Source of the DNA: a virus
Strand: one strand, 5' to 3'
Length of the DNA: 64,000 nt
IMG/VR virus record: IMGVR_UViG_3300042453_003743
Span: 1 to 64,000 of that record
Positions 54,681-62,067 of the stretch are shown here, one piece after another. The notes beneath the pieces are model-generated. The model worked only from the letters and a program-made list of their open reading frames with translations, was not told the DNA's origin and made no database searches. The first letter of the stretch is position 1; each line of letters begins with the position of its first letter. The position numbers and the translations under genes were made by a program.

Positions 54681-56696
54681 TTATAATACAGGCCCACCAC
54701 CGCCGGGCTCCTCTCCGCCACCTTCGGGACCAGTGCTTCCAGTCCCCCCAGTCCCCCCAGTACCACCCGTACTTCCTGTTGTTCCAGTCGTTTCGCAGCA
54801 ACCATCTACAACATTTTCGACTGTGAAGTAGTATACATAATTTTCTCCATCAGAGTGTTTACAGAGCCTCACAATGTGAAATATATTTTCTGCTGGGAGC
54901 AGATTTGCAGTTTTTGCTCCCACTGGTCTAAAATAAAAATTATCTGGTAAACAAGAGTCTACCCAACCCGGAGGAAGATAAGTTCCGGTGATCCCACGTT
55001 CATTTAAATTAATTGCCCAACTTTCATCTTGGGTTGCAGATGATTGAAGACCACTATCCAGTGCCCATTTTTCTATTTGATGGTAATAAGTCCCCCCGGT
55101 ACTTCCAGTTGGTCCAGCTGGTGCTCCAACTATAGGAGGACCCTGACCAGTAGATCCTGTGGTGCCCGTTACACCCGGATCATAAACCAATTTTGACCAT
55201 TTATATCTGTATTTTTTTGCGTTAGCCTTTGTTCCGCTTACTGGTGTCACATTATCAATTTCATATCTTTGCAATAGGGCAAAGAAACAATCTTCCCGAT
55301 TTCCCATACAACACAATGAATACATTATAAAATTTTGAAGCTCTATATCTCTAATTTTTTGCAATCTATCTTTTGAACCTTTTATTTTAGATTTAAAAGC
55401 CTCATATCGTATATCCAATACTTTTGATAAGTTTGTTGCTGCTGTGCTGGATGAACCATCTGGATAATTTGGATGGACTTCAGTCATATCAAACATATTT
55501 TTCCACATATCTGCCGTATCCACATAAGGCATTATTCCAGTAAGTCCCATCAAAGGAAGCCCTGCGTAAGGTGCGTCTAGACCGAATTGATTACTTATGT
55601 GATTTAAATAATTTTCAGAGTTTACAGCATCTAAGTCTGTATAAAATCCCCAGTGGGAATCATAAACCAATTGATCTGCTCCAGGTATGCCTTGTGTAGC
55701 TCCACCACTTGCAACCAATTCAATATTATATTTTTCTCCTTCATCTTGGAACTGAAAGGCCAAGGCTTTTATTGCATAAGATTCGTCAGCTCCCGTACCC
55801 GTTGGTTTTAAATCTAAAAACTTAGGAGTTTTTTTGATGTAATAATAATTTTTAGAAATGTATTGAAACCCAGGATTACTTAATACGGCATATGCTTTTC
55901 TATAAAATTTATCATCAGATAAACGACGAACTACATCATCGCCATCATATACGCCTATTCTTCCGTAATTTGAATCAATTGTGGAAAATGAAGGATCGTC
56001 CGCAGGAATTCTGTGAAAATATTTAAAATTAATTTTTGACTGCAAATCGGTCCAAAATAAAAAATTAGGTTTTTTATTTACTAAATCTACAGCATACGTA
56101 GAAAGATAGTTTAAATACTGTATTGGGTTATCTGAAGGAAGGTTTTCTCTAGTCCCAATAGCATTTAAGGGTTTGTATAACACAAAATTTGATGTTTTAT
56201 CTACAGTTCCTAACCCACCAACAGATCCAAAACTTTTTTGACTTATTTCTTCTACAAATTTATCAATAATTTCAATTACAGGTTTTTTATAACCCAAATC
56301 TTCAATTAAAGATGTATTTTGAGCTGTTTTATATATTTCAGTAGAAAAATATATTCCAACAAAATTTTCTTCCGTATCCGATGATGCATTATTCAAATAA
56401 CTGGCTGAAGTTATTACAAACTTATAATCTGGTTGCGGAGTATCAAACAAAGATACAACTATTTTTGTTATTTCAAATTGCAATATTCTACTAAGAATGT
56501 CTTTTCTATCTTGAACAATAAGAACACCATTTGGAAAAACATCATTAATGTTTTCCACCATTTCTATTCTTTCAAATAAACATTCTGTATTGGATTTTGT
56601 TATATCGACAGATTCACTCCCATCATCATTTGTTAAAAATATTCCGCTAATATTGGAATATGCTGGATTAAAATTTGGTCTGGAAGTATTAGGCAT
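54681..56696 (-). CDS. Large baseplate hub-type protein (671 aa)
   Basis: N-terminus ISGIFLTNDDGSESVDITKSNTECLFERIEMVENINDVFPNGVLIVQDRKDILSRILQFEITKIVV fits tail-hub proteins of the gp27/gpD class, which start with a beta barrel facing the tail tube. Later parts include VIEIIDKFVEEISQKSFG and YLNYLSTYAVDLVNKKPNFLFW. The C-terminus is Gly/Thr/Ser-rich (TGSTGGTGGTGG). Lies among gp53, gp25 and gp6, so the hub role is likely; identity with T4 gp27 is inferred. Confidence 0.65.
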   Translation of the reverse strand: MPNTSRPNFNPAYSNISGIFLTNDDGSESVDITKSNTECLFERIEMVENINDVFPNGVLIVQDRKDILSRILQFEITKIVVSLFDTPQPDYKFVITSASYLNNASSDTEENFVGIYFSTEIYKTAQNTSLIEDLGYKKPVIEIIDKFVEEISQKSFGSVGGLGTVDKTSNFVLYKPLNAIGTRENLPSDNPIQYLNYLSTYAVDLVNKKPNFLFWTDLQSKINFKYFHRIPADDPSFSTIDSNYGRIGVYDGDDVVRRLSDDKFYRKAYAVLSNPGFQYISKNYYYIKKTPKFLDLKPTGTGADESYAIKALAFQFQDEGEKYNIELVASGGATQGIPGADQLVYDSHWGFYTDLDAVNSENYLNHISNQFGLDAPYAGLPLMGLTGIMPYVDTADMWKNMFDMTEVHPNYPDGSSSTAATNLSKVLDIRYEAFKSKIKGSKDRLQKIRDIELQNFIMYSLCCMGNREDCFFALLQRYEIDNVTPVSGTKANAKKYRYKWSKLVYDPGVTGTTGSTGQGPPIVGAPAGPTGSTGGTYYHQIEKWALDSGLQSSATQDESWAINLNERGITGTYLPPGWVDSCLPDNFYFRPVGAKTANLLPAENIFHIVRLCKHSDGENYVYYFTVENVVDGCCETTGTTGSTGGTGGTGGTGSTGPEGGGEEPGGGGPVL

Positions 56697-56697
56697 A

Positions 56698-57549
56698 TTA
56701 AATATATTTTGCTGTTACAAATAGGCTTTTAATTCTTCCCGTTACTGACTTATCAAATGCTTTTATTTCTTTTGAAGAACTGTTAAGATAATCTTCTAAA
56801 GTTGCAATATCTGATGATGATGTATTGCCAGATCCAATAAGAACTGGTTCTAGGGATGCAGCATCAAATCCTTTTGGTGGTGCATTGCCAGTCAATTTTG
56901 TTTGATTTACATATTTTCCGGTAGTTGAATTAAAAAGAGTTAATGTTCTAGATGTAGACGGTACGATAGAACTTGAATATAGTAATTTTTGAATACCATA
57001 AGATCCCCCATCATTTGGATATATTACCACATAAGAACCGCCCGTGGTCCCTTCTGTTAATATAGTACCATTTTTTTGTTTTTTGGTTATCATGGAGTCG
57101 CTTGAATAAAATTCATCTTCAATTAGTGTAAATGCTCCCTCTATGTTAAAATTTCCAACTGAGGAAAACGATGCTGAATTTCCGCTGTTTGCTGTATACT
57201 GTAAAATTATACTACCTTTGGGAAATACATAACTAGTTGTTCCCGATAAATCACCCGCAAATCCTACACTAAATTTACCAGCTTCATTTTTTTTAAAAAC
57301 CGTTGCATTTGGTGGTGATATTTTAAACGGATTTATTTTATTATTTGCTAAAACAAAAAGCCAAAATGAATCTGGATTATCATATATTCTGTTAGATGCC
57401 TCTACTAAGGTAGTTCTGTCATCCAGTTCCACATTAGTTTTTTCAAAAGTAATATTATACGGATCAATATAAGTAAAAAAATCAGAAATAGAAAATGATC
57501 CTATGGTAGATTCAAAAGAAATTTTTGGTAAATTATCATAGTATTTCAT
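56698..57549 (-). CDS. gp53: Baseplate wedge protein gp53
   Basis: 283 residues (T4: 196). Block VELDDRTTLVEASNRIYDNPDSFWLFVLANNKINPF corresponds to the gp53 LANAIYGNPQLYWVLLMCND region, a LysM-like wedge-binding motif. The insert following it is beta-rich and not recognised. C-terminus DYLNSSSKEIKAFDKSVTGRIKSLF resembles the end helix of the family. It lies in the baseplate operon between the hub gene and gp48. Confidence 0.82.
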   Translation of the reverse strand: MKYYDNLPKISFESTIGSFSISDFFTYIDPYNITFEKTNVELDDRTTLVEASNRIYDNPDSFWLFVLANNKINPFKISPPNATVFKKNEAGKFSVGFAGDLSGTTSYVFPKGSIILQYTANSGNSASFSSVGNFNIEGAFTLIEDEFYSSDSMITKKQKNGTILTEGTTGGSYVVIYPNDGGSYGIQKLLYSSSIVPSTSRTLTLFNSTTGKYVNQTKLTGNAPPKGFDAASLEPVLIGSGNTSSSDIATLEDYLNSSSKEIKAFDKSVTGRIKSLFVTAKYI

Positions 57550-57565
57550 TTTTTACACTCTAAAA

Positions 57566-58384
57566 TTATTGATTCATCGCAGAAATTTCAGACTTAGAAT
57601 ATACGCCACCGGAACCATAACTGTCTGCGCCTCCTGGAACGTAGGTGCCAGTTTCAAATTCGGTAAACTGCAAACCCAGTAACGTCACAGATGACGTGCC
57701 GTTAGGTAAATATCTGACAACCGGATCTGCATTATCATTTCTTTTTACCATGACAGTATTTAGAACACATACTAGGGGTTCACCCAACCAGTCTGCGGTA
57801 AGATCATCTTCATTACCAAATCCAACTGCGCCATTTCCTTTTGTAATTTTTAAAGACCATAAACTTTGTGGATATGATCTTTCTGGTAAATTTGAAGCAA
57901 GAACCGGATATGAAGACTTTCTAAAAGAACCAACAATCTGTTCCACAGCCTCTGCCTCATCAGAGTTTTTTGGAACAAAGATGTATTGGAAAAAATACTG
58001 TTTTCTTGCTTCCGAAATCATAGACATTTCAGCTATATTGCTGAATCTTCTATAGGTTGATGTGGCAAAAACTCTTTCATAGTAAGACATAGCCGGAGCA
58101 GCCATTCTTTCAAGCTGTCTGAGAATACCACCACTCCCAGCATTTGCTATACCAGCCTTTGTTAGGATCGGACCTACGGGGTTGCTGTTGCTTTCGCCAA
58201 ATTCGTGTTGGGCAACATAACCCGGTTCTTTTGCCAACGGCAATTTTATGTGGTTAAATGCTCTAGAAATTATGTTCCAGCGAGTTCTCTGAGTATTAAT
58301 CAATGAATAGTCGGCAGCAAAAAAGTTTAACCACAGTGGTTGTTCTGAAGCATAATTGCCTAAAGGGTATTGAAAGAAAGCCAT
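57566..58384 (-). CDS. gp48: Baseplate tail-tube cap gp48
   Basis: 272 residues (T4: 364). The middle (YYERVFATSTYRRFSNIAEMSMISEARKQYFFQYIFVPKNSDEAEAVEQIVGSFRKSSYP) is the tube-like domain typical of gp48/gp54, with a helical insertion before it. The C-terminus GLQFTEFETGTYVPGG carries an LQFTE strand of the same family. Together with gp54 it starts tail tube growth. A TCTAAATA late element ends 6 nt before the ATG, facing the divergent gp4 promoter. Confidence 0.78.
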   Translation of the reverse strand: MAFFQYPLGNYASEQPLWLNFFAADYSLINTQRTRWNIISRAFNHIKLPLAKEPGYVAQHEFGESNSNPVGPILTKAGIANAGSGGILRQLERMAAPAMSYYERVFATSTYRRFSNIAEMSMISEARKQYFFQYIFVPKNSDEAEAVEQIVGSFRKSSYPVLASNLPERSYPQSLWSLKITKGNGAVGFGNEDDLTADWLGEPLVCVLNTVMVKRNDNADPVVRYLPNGTSSVTLLGLQFTEFETGTYVPGGADSYGSGGVYSKSEISAMNQ

Positions 58385-58390
58385 TTTAAA

Positions 58391-58398
58391 TATTTAGA
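58391..58398 (-). promoter_or_regulatory. Late promoter TCTAAATA abutting gp48
   Basis: Minus-strand TCTAAATA, 6 nt before the gp48 ATG. One half of a compact divergent late promoter pair. Confidence 0.55.
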
Positions 58399-58405
58399 TA
58401 AATAA

Positions 58406-58413
58406 CCTAAATA
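58406..58413 (+). promoter_or_regulatory. Late promoter CCTAAATA abutting gp4
   Basis: CCTAAATA, 5 nt before the gp4 ATG at 58419. A second plus-strand match, GATAAATA at 58397-58404, overlaps the opposite promoter. Confidence 0.55.
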
Positions 58414-58418
58414 TTTTG

Positions 58419-58838
58419 ATGGCATATAAAACAAAATATAAACCCATAAATAGGGAAAAATATGTGGGTGATATAGAAACCATTACATGCCGTTCACTTT
58501 GGGAACGCTCTGTATGCAAGTTTCTGGATGAAAATGAAAACATATTAAAATGGTCTTCTGAAGAATTGGCAATTCCATATGTCAACCCATTTGATAAAAA
58601 AATTCATAACTACTATCCAGATTTTTTAATACAATTCAAAGAAAAAAATAATTTAAAAAATTGGATAGTGGAAATAAAACCCAAAAAACAAACGCTTCTA
58701 AAAGAAAATGCATCTAAAAAAGAAAAAATTACTTGGCTAATAAATCAAGCAAAATGGAAGGCAGCTGAAGCTTATTGTTTGAAACATAATTTTGAATTCA
58801 AACTCCTAACCGAAAAAGAGATATTTTCTAATGGCTAA
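58419..58838 (+). CDS. gp4: Head completion protein gp4
   Basis: 139 residues (T4 gp4: 150). MAYKTKYKPINREKYVGDIETITCRSLWERSVCKFLDEN, then IPYVNPFDKKIHNYYPDFLIQFK and WIVEIKPKKQT reproduce the T4 block order (WxPxNxxKYxGDxxxIxYRSxWE; IEIKPKKET). The fold is endonuclease-like, with a PD-x-n-E-x-K type triad (YPDF, EIKPK). It finishes the head for tail joining. Start set to the ATG at 58419 rather than the preceding TTG. Confidence 0.94.
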   Translation: MAYKTKYKPINREKYVGDIETITCRSLWERSVCKFLDENENILKWSSEELAIPYVNPFDKKIHNYYPDFLIQFKEKNNLKNWIVEIKPKKQTLLKENASKKEKITWLINQAKWKAAEAYCLKHNFEFKLLTEKEIFSNG

Positions 58839-59400
58839 TCCACAAAATTCAATATTTGAAATAAAAAACTTTTTTCAACGGCACAGCGGTTTACAGAGAG
58901 ATAATAGGTATACTGTAAGCTTTAGCGGATTGCCAACGGGCGTTCCTGCTTGGGGTGAAGAAGATTTGTATTCAATATCCACTGCTGCAGGTGCAAGAGG
59001 AATTGATGCAATTGCAGACAATCTGGCAGGCTATGGGCCAGGAAGAATTGTGCCGAGATCACAAAAATTTGTTGGTGGTATATTATTGACTTTTCCTGTA
59101 ACAAATGATAATTTTATAACTGATTTTTTTCACATATGGTTTAACAAAATTTATTCTGGTGGCAATACAAATTCTTCCTTCAATGCACCATATGTTGTGC
59201 AATACTATGACGATATAGTAAGAAATGTTAAAATGCGATTAAAAATTTTAAATCCAAATGGGGAAGTAAATAGAATAATAACATTCAATGAAGTTTTTCC
59301 AATAGAATGTATGCCGTTTGAATTTAATATGATGCAAGCAAATGAATATTTAAAATATCAAGTTTTAATGAATTATCGCGATTTTACAGTTGGAAATTAA
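58831..59400 (+). CDS. Tail-tube-like baseplate protein, gp54 candidate (189 aa)
   Basis: Tail-tube superfamily pattern: FEIKNFFQRHSGLQRDNRYTVSFSGLP, GRIVPRSQKFVGGILLTFPVTNDNFITDFFHIWFNKIY, VVQYYDDIVRNVKMRLKILNPNGEVNRIITFNEVFPIECMPFEF. The I-x-P/F-x-x-x-N block and ending fit gp54 (tube initiator) and gp19 equally. Position next to gp4, gp48 and gp26 favours gp54. T4 gp54 is longer (320). Overlaps gp4 by 8 nt. Confidence 0.62.
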   Translation: MANPQNSIFEIKNFFQRHSGLQRDNRYTVSFSGLPTGVPAWGEEDLYSISTAAGARGIDAIADNLAGYGPGRIVPRSQKFVGGILLTFPVTNDNFITDFFHIWFNKIYSGGNTNSSFNAPYVVQYYDDIVRNVKMRLKILNPNGEVNRIITFNEVFPIECMPFEFNMMQANEYLKYQVLMNYRDFTVGN

Positions 59401-59401
59401 T

Positions 59402-60064
59402 ATGGAAATTTTAAAACAAATAAACTCATTTTTACCAAAATATAAAACTACCTTGCCTTTTTGTAAAAAAGAAGTAATTTTTGTGCCTTTTAGAGTAAAA
59501 GATGCAAAAAATATAGCTACAATTTTACAAGAACAAAACAGACATCTTGCTTTTATAGCAATGATTGATATTGTTAAAAGGAACTGCGAAAATATAAATC
59601 CAAATGATTTGTGTCTAGCGGACGCAGAATATCTTTTTTTACAAATAAGATCAAAGAGTGTTGATGAAACTTTAAATCTTATTTACAATAAAGAAAAAAT
59701 TCAAGTTAACATATCCGAGATAAAACCAATAAATGAAATACAAGAACAACAAATAAACATAGGAAACGACATTTCTATTGTTGTAAAAACACCAACTATA
59801 AAAAATTTGTTAAAATTAAAAAATACAGAAAAAGAAGATTTTATAAAAGCATCAATTAAGAATGTAATATTAAAAAATGAAATATACGATTGTTCAAAGT
59901 TTGTGCCAGAAGAATTAAAAGAAATACTAGCAAATCTCCCCCTATCGATTATAACAAAATTGGATGATTTTTTGAAAAAAGAACCACAGTTAAAATTGGA
60001 AGTTAATACATCGGAGGGAAAAAAGGAGGCATCTGGATTACTAAATTTTTTTACTTATCGGTAA
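59402..60064 (+). CDS. gp26: Baseplate hub protein gp26-like (220 aa), 0-frame product
   Basis: Pattern LPFCKKEVIFVPFRVKDAKNIATILQEQ, DIVKRNCENINPNDLCLADAEYLFLQIRSKSVDETLNLIYN matches the T4 gp26 baseplate family (PF12322 type), in which the D-x-E-Y-L-F-L-x-I-R-x-K-S block is diagnostic. Start set to ATG 59402, overlapping no stop; an in-frame TTG four codons earlier was rejected. Near its end lies an AGGAGG (60024-60029), a slippery A AAT TTT (60043-60049) and a stem-loop (60060-60105). A -1 shift there would fuse 216 residues of gp26 to 70 residues of the next frame (286 aa) in place of the 220-aa product. Confidence 0.82.
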   Translation: MEILKQINSFLPKYKTTLPFCKKEVIFVPFRVKDAKNIATILQEQNRHLAFIAMIDIVKRNCENINPNDLCLADAEYLFLQIRSKSVDETLNLIYNKEKIQVNISEIKPINEIQEQQINIGNDISIVVKTPTIKNLLKLKNTEKEDFIKASIKNVILKNEIYDCSKFVPEELKEILANLPLSIITKLDDFLKKEPQLKLEVNTSEGKKEASGLLNFFTYR

Positions 60065-60105
60065 AGTTTTTTGATCTAGCTGATTATTTTTCTACAAACT
60101 TTACC
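60024..60105 (+). promoter_or_regulatory. Candidate -1 programmed frameshift signal in gp26
   Basis: Three elements in order: internal Shine-Dalgarno AGGAGG (60024-60029), 13 nt, slippery heptamer A AAT TTT in the gp26 frame (60043-60049), 10 nt, then GGTAAAGTTT (60060-60069) that pairs perfectly with AAACTTTACC (60096-60105). The 0-frame stop (60062-60064) lies in the stem. The -1 frame is open from the slip site into the gp51-like frame. Confidence 0.75.
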
Positions 60106-60261
60106 ATGATGTACAAATATAATTGGTCGTTGAATGAAATAGAATCTATGTGCCCATGGGAAAGAGAAATTTACTTAAACTTAATAGTAACAAACGAAGA
60201 AAAAAAGAAACAGTATGAAATGGAACAAGCAATGTTAAGAGGAGGTATGCCCAATGGATGA
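60106..60261 (+). CDS. gp51-like baseplate hub assembly reading frame (51 aa if separate)
   Basis: The frame MMYKYNWSLNEIESMCPWEREIYLNLIVTNEEKKKQYEMEQAM resembles the short protein that follows gp26 in T4-like marine phages, where W-x-L-x-E-x-x-x-M-x-P-W-E-R-x-I-Y is the core. In T4 gene 51 follows 26. No ribosome-binding site precedes the tandem ATGs, and the first ATG lies directly against the end of a stem-loop. The frame stays open 57 nt upstream to the slippery site, so it may be made mainly as the C-terminal part of a gp26 frameshift fusion. It overlaps the next start (ATGGATGA). Confidence 0.7.
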   Translation: MMYKYNWSLNEIESMCPWEREIYLNLIVTNEEKKKQYEMEQAMLRGGMPNG

Positions 60262-60820
60262 AGAAAATATATCAATGGATTTTGAGGCAGAAAAACAACT
60301 GATGTCTCCTATAATCCAATTCAATGAATCCGATGAGGTTGAAGCTCTTCAAAATCCAATGTTTGAAACTCCATTACCAGAACCAATCTTGATAAAAAGT
60401 AATGATATTGAGTTAAATTCAGAGCCTATTATAAATTCTTTTTCAGATCAAAATCAAACAGCACAAAATAGTCTATTACCAGAACCAGAATTTATTGCAG
60501 AAACAATGCAGATACAGCTGCCTGAAGCAGAGTACATAGTTCCAACCAAAACAACAGATTCATTTTCAACGCAACAGGTTCAGTCACAGTTTTCTAAAAC
60601 TATGCAGTCTTCGACAGTAAATAACGATCTGGATATTGTTTACCAAAAAACCAAAACGCTAGAAGCGGAGATAATTGATATCCAAAATGCAAATATCAAA
60701 GATGGTTGGTTGCAAACAAATGAAAAGGATAGGTTCGAAGAAAGGCCAACAGTAGAACCCAATAATCTTGTTTTTGAACAAAGAAAAATGAGGATGTCAA
60801 CTTTGCCCGAATGGGCATAA
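60254..60820 (+). CDS. Acidic, probably disordered protein after gp26/51 (188 aa)
   Basis: Not recognised. Glu/Asp/Gln/Pro-rich with repeated PEPILI/PEPEFIAE/PEAEYIVP short units between residues 30 and 100 and a C-terminal coil (VYQKTKTLEAEIIDIQNANIKDGWLQ). Ends FEQRKMRMSTLPEWA. It has a strong AGGAGG with 8-nt spacing and is the last gene of this plus-strand unit, ended by a hairpin terminator. Its place after hub assembly genes hints at a tail chaperone or small structural protein. No large tape measure gene is seen here. Confidence 0.65.
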   Translation: MDEENISMDFEAEKQLMSPIIQFNESDEVEALQNPMFETPLPEPILIKSNDIELNSEPIINSFSDQNQTAQNSLLPEPEFIAETMQIQLPEAEYIVPTKTTDSFSTQQVQSQFSKTMQSSTVNNDLDIVYQKTKTLEAEIIDIQNANIKDGWLQTNEKDRFEERPTVEPNNLVFEQRKMRMSTLPEWA

Positions 60821-60844
60821 AAAAAGCCCCTTTCGGGGCTTTTT
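60821..60844. terminator. Bidirectional terminator between converging units
   Basis: AAAAAGCCCC-TTTC-GGGGCTTTTT: perfect 10-bp stem with 4-nt loop and A/T tails on both sides, directly between the stop of the 188-aa gene and the gp32 stop. Serves both strands. Confidence 0.92.
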
Positions 60845-61701
60845 CAATCTTTATCCATTTCTGAGAAATACTGCAGTGGATCTTTATCCTCTACATCCTC
60901 AACAACAGAAGTTTCCTCAACATCATCTTCAATGCTCTTGCTTTCGGTAAATTGTGCACGAATGTCGTCCCCAACAGACTTCTTGAAACGAGCATTGAGT
61001 TCGTCAAAACTCTTAAACTGACTCTTATCAACAAAGGGCTTGAGGGGATATTGCTTCTTCCAAATTTCCTCAAGTTTTTTATCATCCCCACCAAATAGAG
61101 GTGCTGGAGAAGAAAATTCGCTGCGGTCGTAATTTACATAACCACCAACATTTCGAATTTTAATTTTAAAATCTGCCCCAGACCAAAAATTAAATGGATC
61201 CACGGCGACTTCGTCCTGAAACTCTGGATGCGCTAGGCTTTGAATTTTTTGAAAGATTTTTGTTCCGTATTGATAAAGAAAAACTTTTCCCTTGTTTTCC
61301 GGATTTGCTGGGTCTTCGATGACCAAGATATTTGAAATATAGGTTAGCTTGCGCTTACGTTGACGTGCAACGTTTTTATCATCTTCAATTCCACTATTCC
61401 AAAGTTCAGTATTTGCCGAACAGACCGGACATTTTTCACCAATAGTGGTAGGACAATTTTCATAAAACCATCCACCCTTACCTTTAAATGTGTGGCTATA
61501 GACGGCGACAAACGGACTATCTTCTCCGGCAATTTCAGGAAGAAAACGGATAACAGCATATCCATTTCCAGCCTTATCAATACCTGGCTTCCACAGCCTC
61601 TCGTCTTTATACCCCTCTTTAGAGGTCATCTTATCAAGACGCTCGGTGAGTGCTGCGACTGAATTCTTACTCTTCTTTTTAAAATCTGAAAAATTTCCCA
61701 T
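60844..61701 (-). CDS. gp32: Single-stranded DNA-binding protein gp32
   Basis: 285 residues from ATG 61701 (T4: 301). N-terminal basic block NFSDFKKKSKNSVAALTERLDKM (LAST-like cooperativity region), OB-fold core with zinc ligands in FYENCPTTIGEKCPVCSANTELW, then RQRKRKLTYISNILVIEDPANPENKGKVFLYQYGTKIFQKI and an acidic C-terminal tail for partner binding. Covers single strands in replication and recombination. A 21-residue longer reading was rejected because GGGGAAAG precedes 61701 at good distance and the family starts there. Confidence 0.95.
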   Translation of the reverse strand: MGNFSDFKKKSKNSVAALTERLDKMTSKEGYKDERLWKPGIDKAGNGYAVIRFLPEIAGEDSPFVAVYSHTFKGKGGWFYENCPTTIGEKCPVCSANTELWNSGIEDDKNVARQRKRKLTYISNILVIEDPANPENKGKVFLYQYGTKIFQKIQSLAHPEFQDEVAVDPFNFWSGADFKIKIRNVGGYVNYDRSEFSSPAPLFGGDDKKLEEIWKKQYPLKPFVDKSQFKSFDELNARFKKSVGDDIRAQFTESKSIEDDVEETSVVEDVEDKDPLQYFSEMDKD

Positions 61702-61756
61702 GTGTTTCTTTCCCCAAGGAACTACCTTGGCCTTTGTTAAAGTATTATAGTAGCAA

Positions 61757-61990
61757 TCATTCAAAAGGCAAACGTTTTATTTTTCTTTTTTTGATAAAGT
61801 GCAAAGTTATTGCTTCTGCTTCAATTTTTTCTATTAACGGCTTGGTTAGCAATTTTCCAGCAGCATTCGGTTCAATATTCATCTCTTCTGCAAGTTCTAA
61901 AACACAATCCATAAAAGGTAGTTTTGTAGATTTTACTCTCTCTATTACCTTAGTAGAAAATTTTTCTTTTGCAGAATCATCTATGTACAT
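61757..61990 (-). CDS. gp33: Late-transcription co-activator gp33
   Basis: 77 residues from ATG 61990 (T4: 112). The end (LTKPLIEKIEAEAITLHFIKKRKIKRLPFE) fits the gp33 C-terminal pattern (IIEKIQSEAIDENLL..), including the last hydrophobic residues that bind the gp45 clamp. FMDCVLELAEEMNIEPNAAGK resembles the middle. It bridges RNA polymerase to the clamp and, with gp55, starts late genes. The neighbouring gp32 is its usual partner. The extra 28 N-terminal residues of the long reading were rejected. Promoter-like -10 lies 5 nt before the ATG, with no ribosome-binding site. Confidence 0.82.
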   Translation of the reverse strand: MYIDDSAKEKFSTKVIERVKSTKLPFMDCVLELAEEMNIEPNAAGKLLTKPLIEKIEAEAITLHFIKKRKIKRLPFE

Positions 61991-61995
61991 GCTAT

Positions 61996-62023
61996 ATTGT
62001 ATCCCATAATCCCCAAAAAGCAA
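61996..62023 (-). promoter_or_regulatory. Weak sigma70-type promoter for gp33
   Basis: Minus strand TTGCTT (62018-62023), 16-nt spacer, TACAAT (61996-62001). The -10 box is one base from consensus, the -35 three. Ends 5 nt before the gp33 ATG. Confidence 0.45.
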
Positions 62024-62035
62024 TAATAAAAAGTA

Positions 62036-62043
62036 TCTAAATA
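62036..62043 (+). promoter_or_regulatory. Late promoter (TCTAAATA) for the right-end structural unit
   Basis: TCTAAATA, 24 nt before the ATG at 62068 with AGAGGAT between. Normal-leader class, divergent from the gp33 promoter. Confidence 0.6.
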
Positions 62044-62067
62044 TTCTAGAACTATTTAGAGGATAAA

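Noticed and set aside
54670-54801. 44-residue Trp/Arg-rich N-terminal extension of the 268-aa hub-like protein
   Set aside because: Out-of-frame reading of the neighbour's Gly/Thr tail; ATG at 54669 has its own AGAGAG site.
60060-60105. The inverted repeat after gp26 as a transcription terminator
   Set aside because: No T-run after the second arm, loop of 26 nt, and coding continues directly; it fits a frameshift-stimulating or translation-control stem better.
61702-61764. 21-residue N-terminal extension of gp32
   Set aside because: Family start (MGNFSDFKKK-type) and GGGGAAAG site fit ATG 61701.
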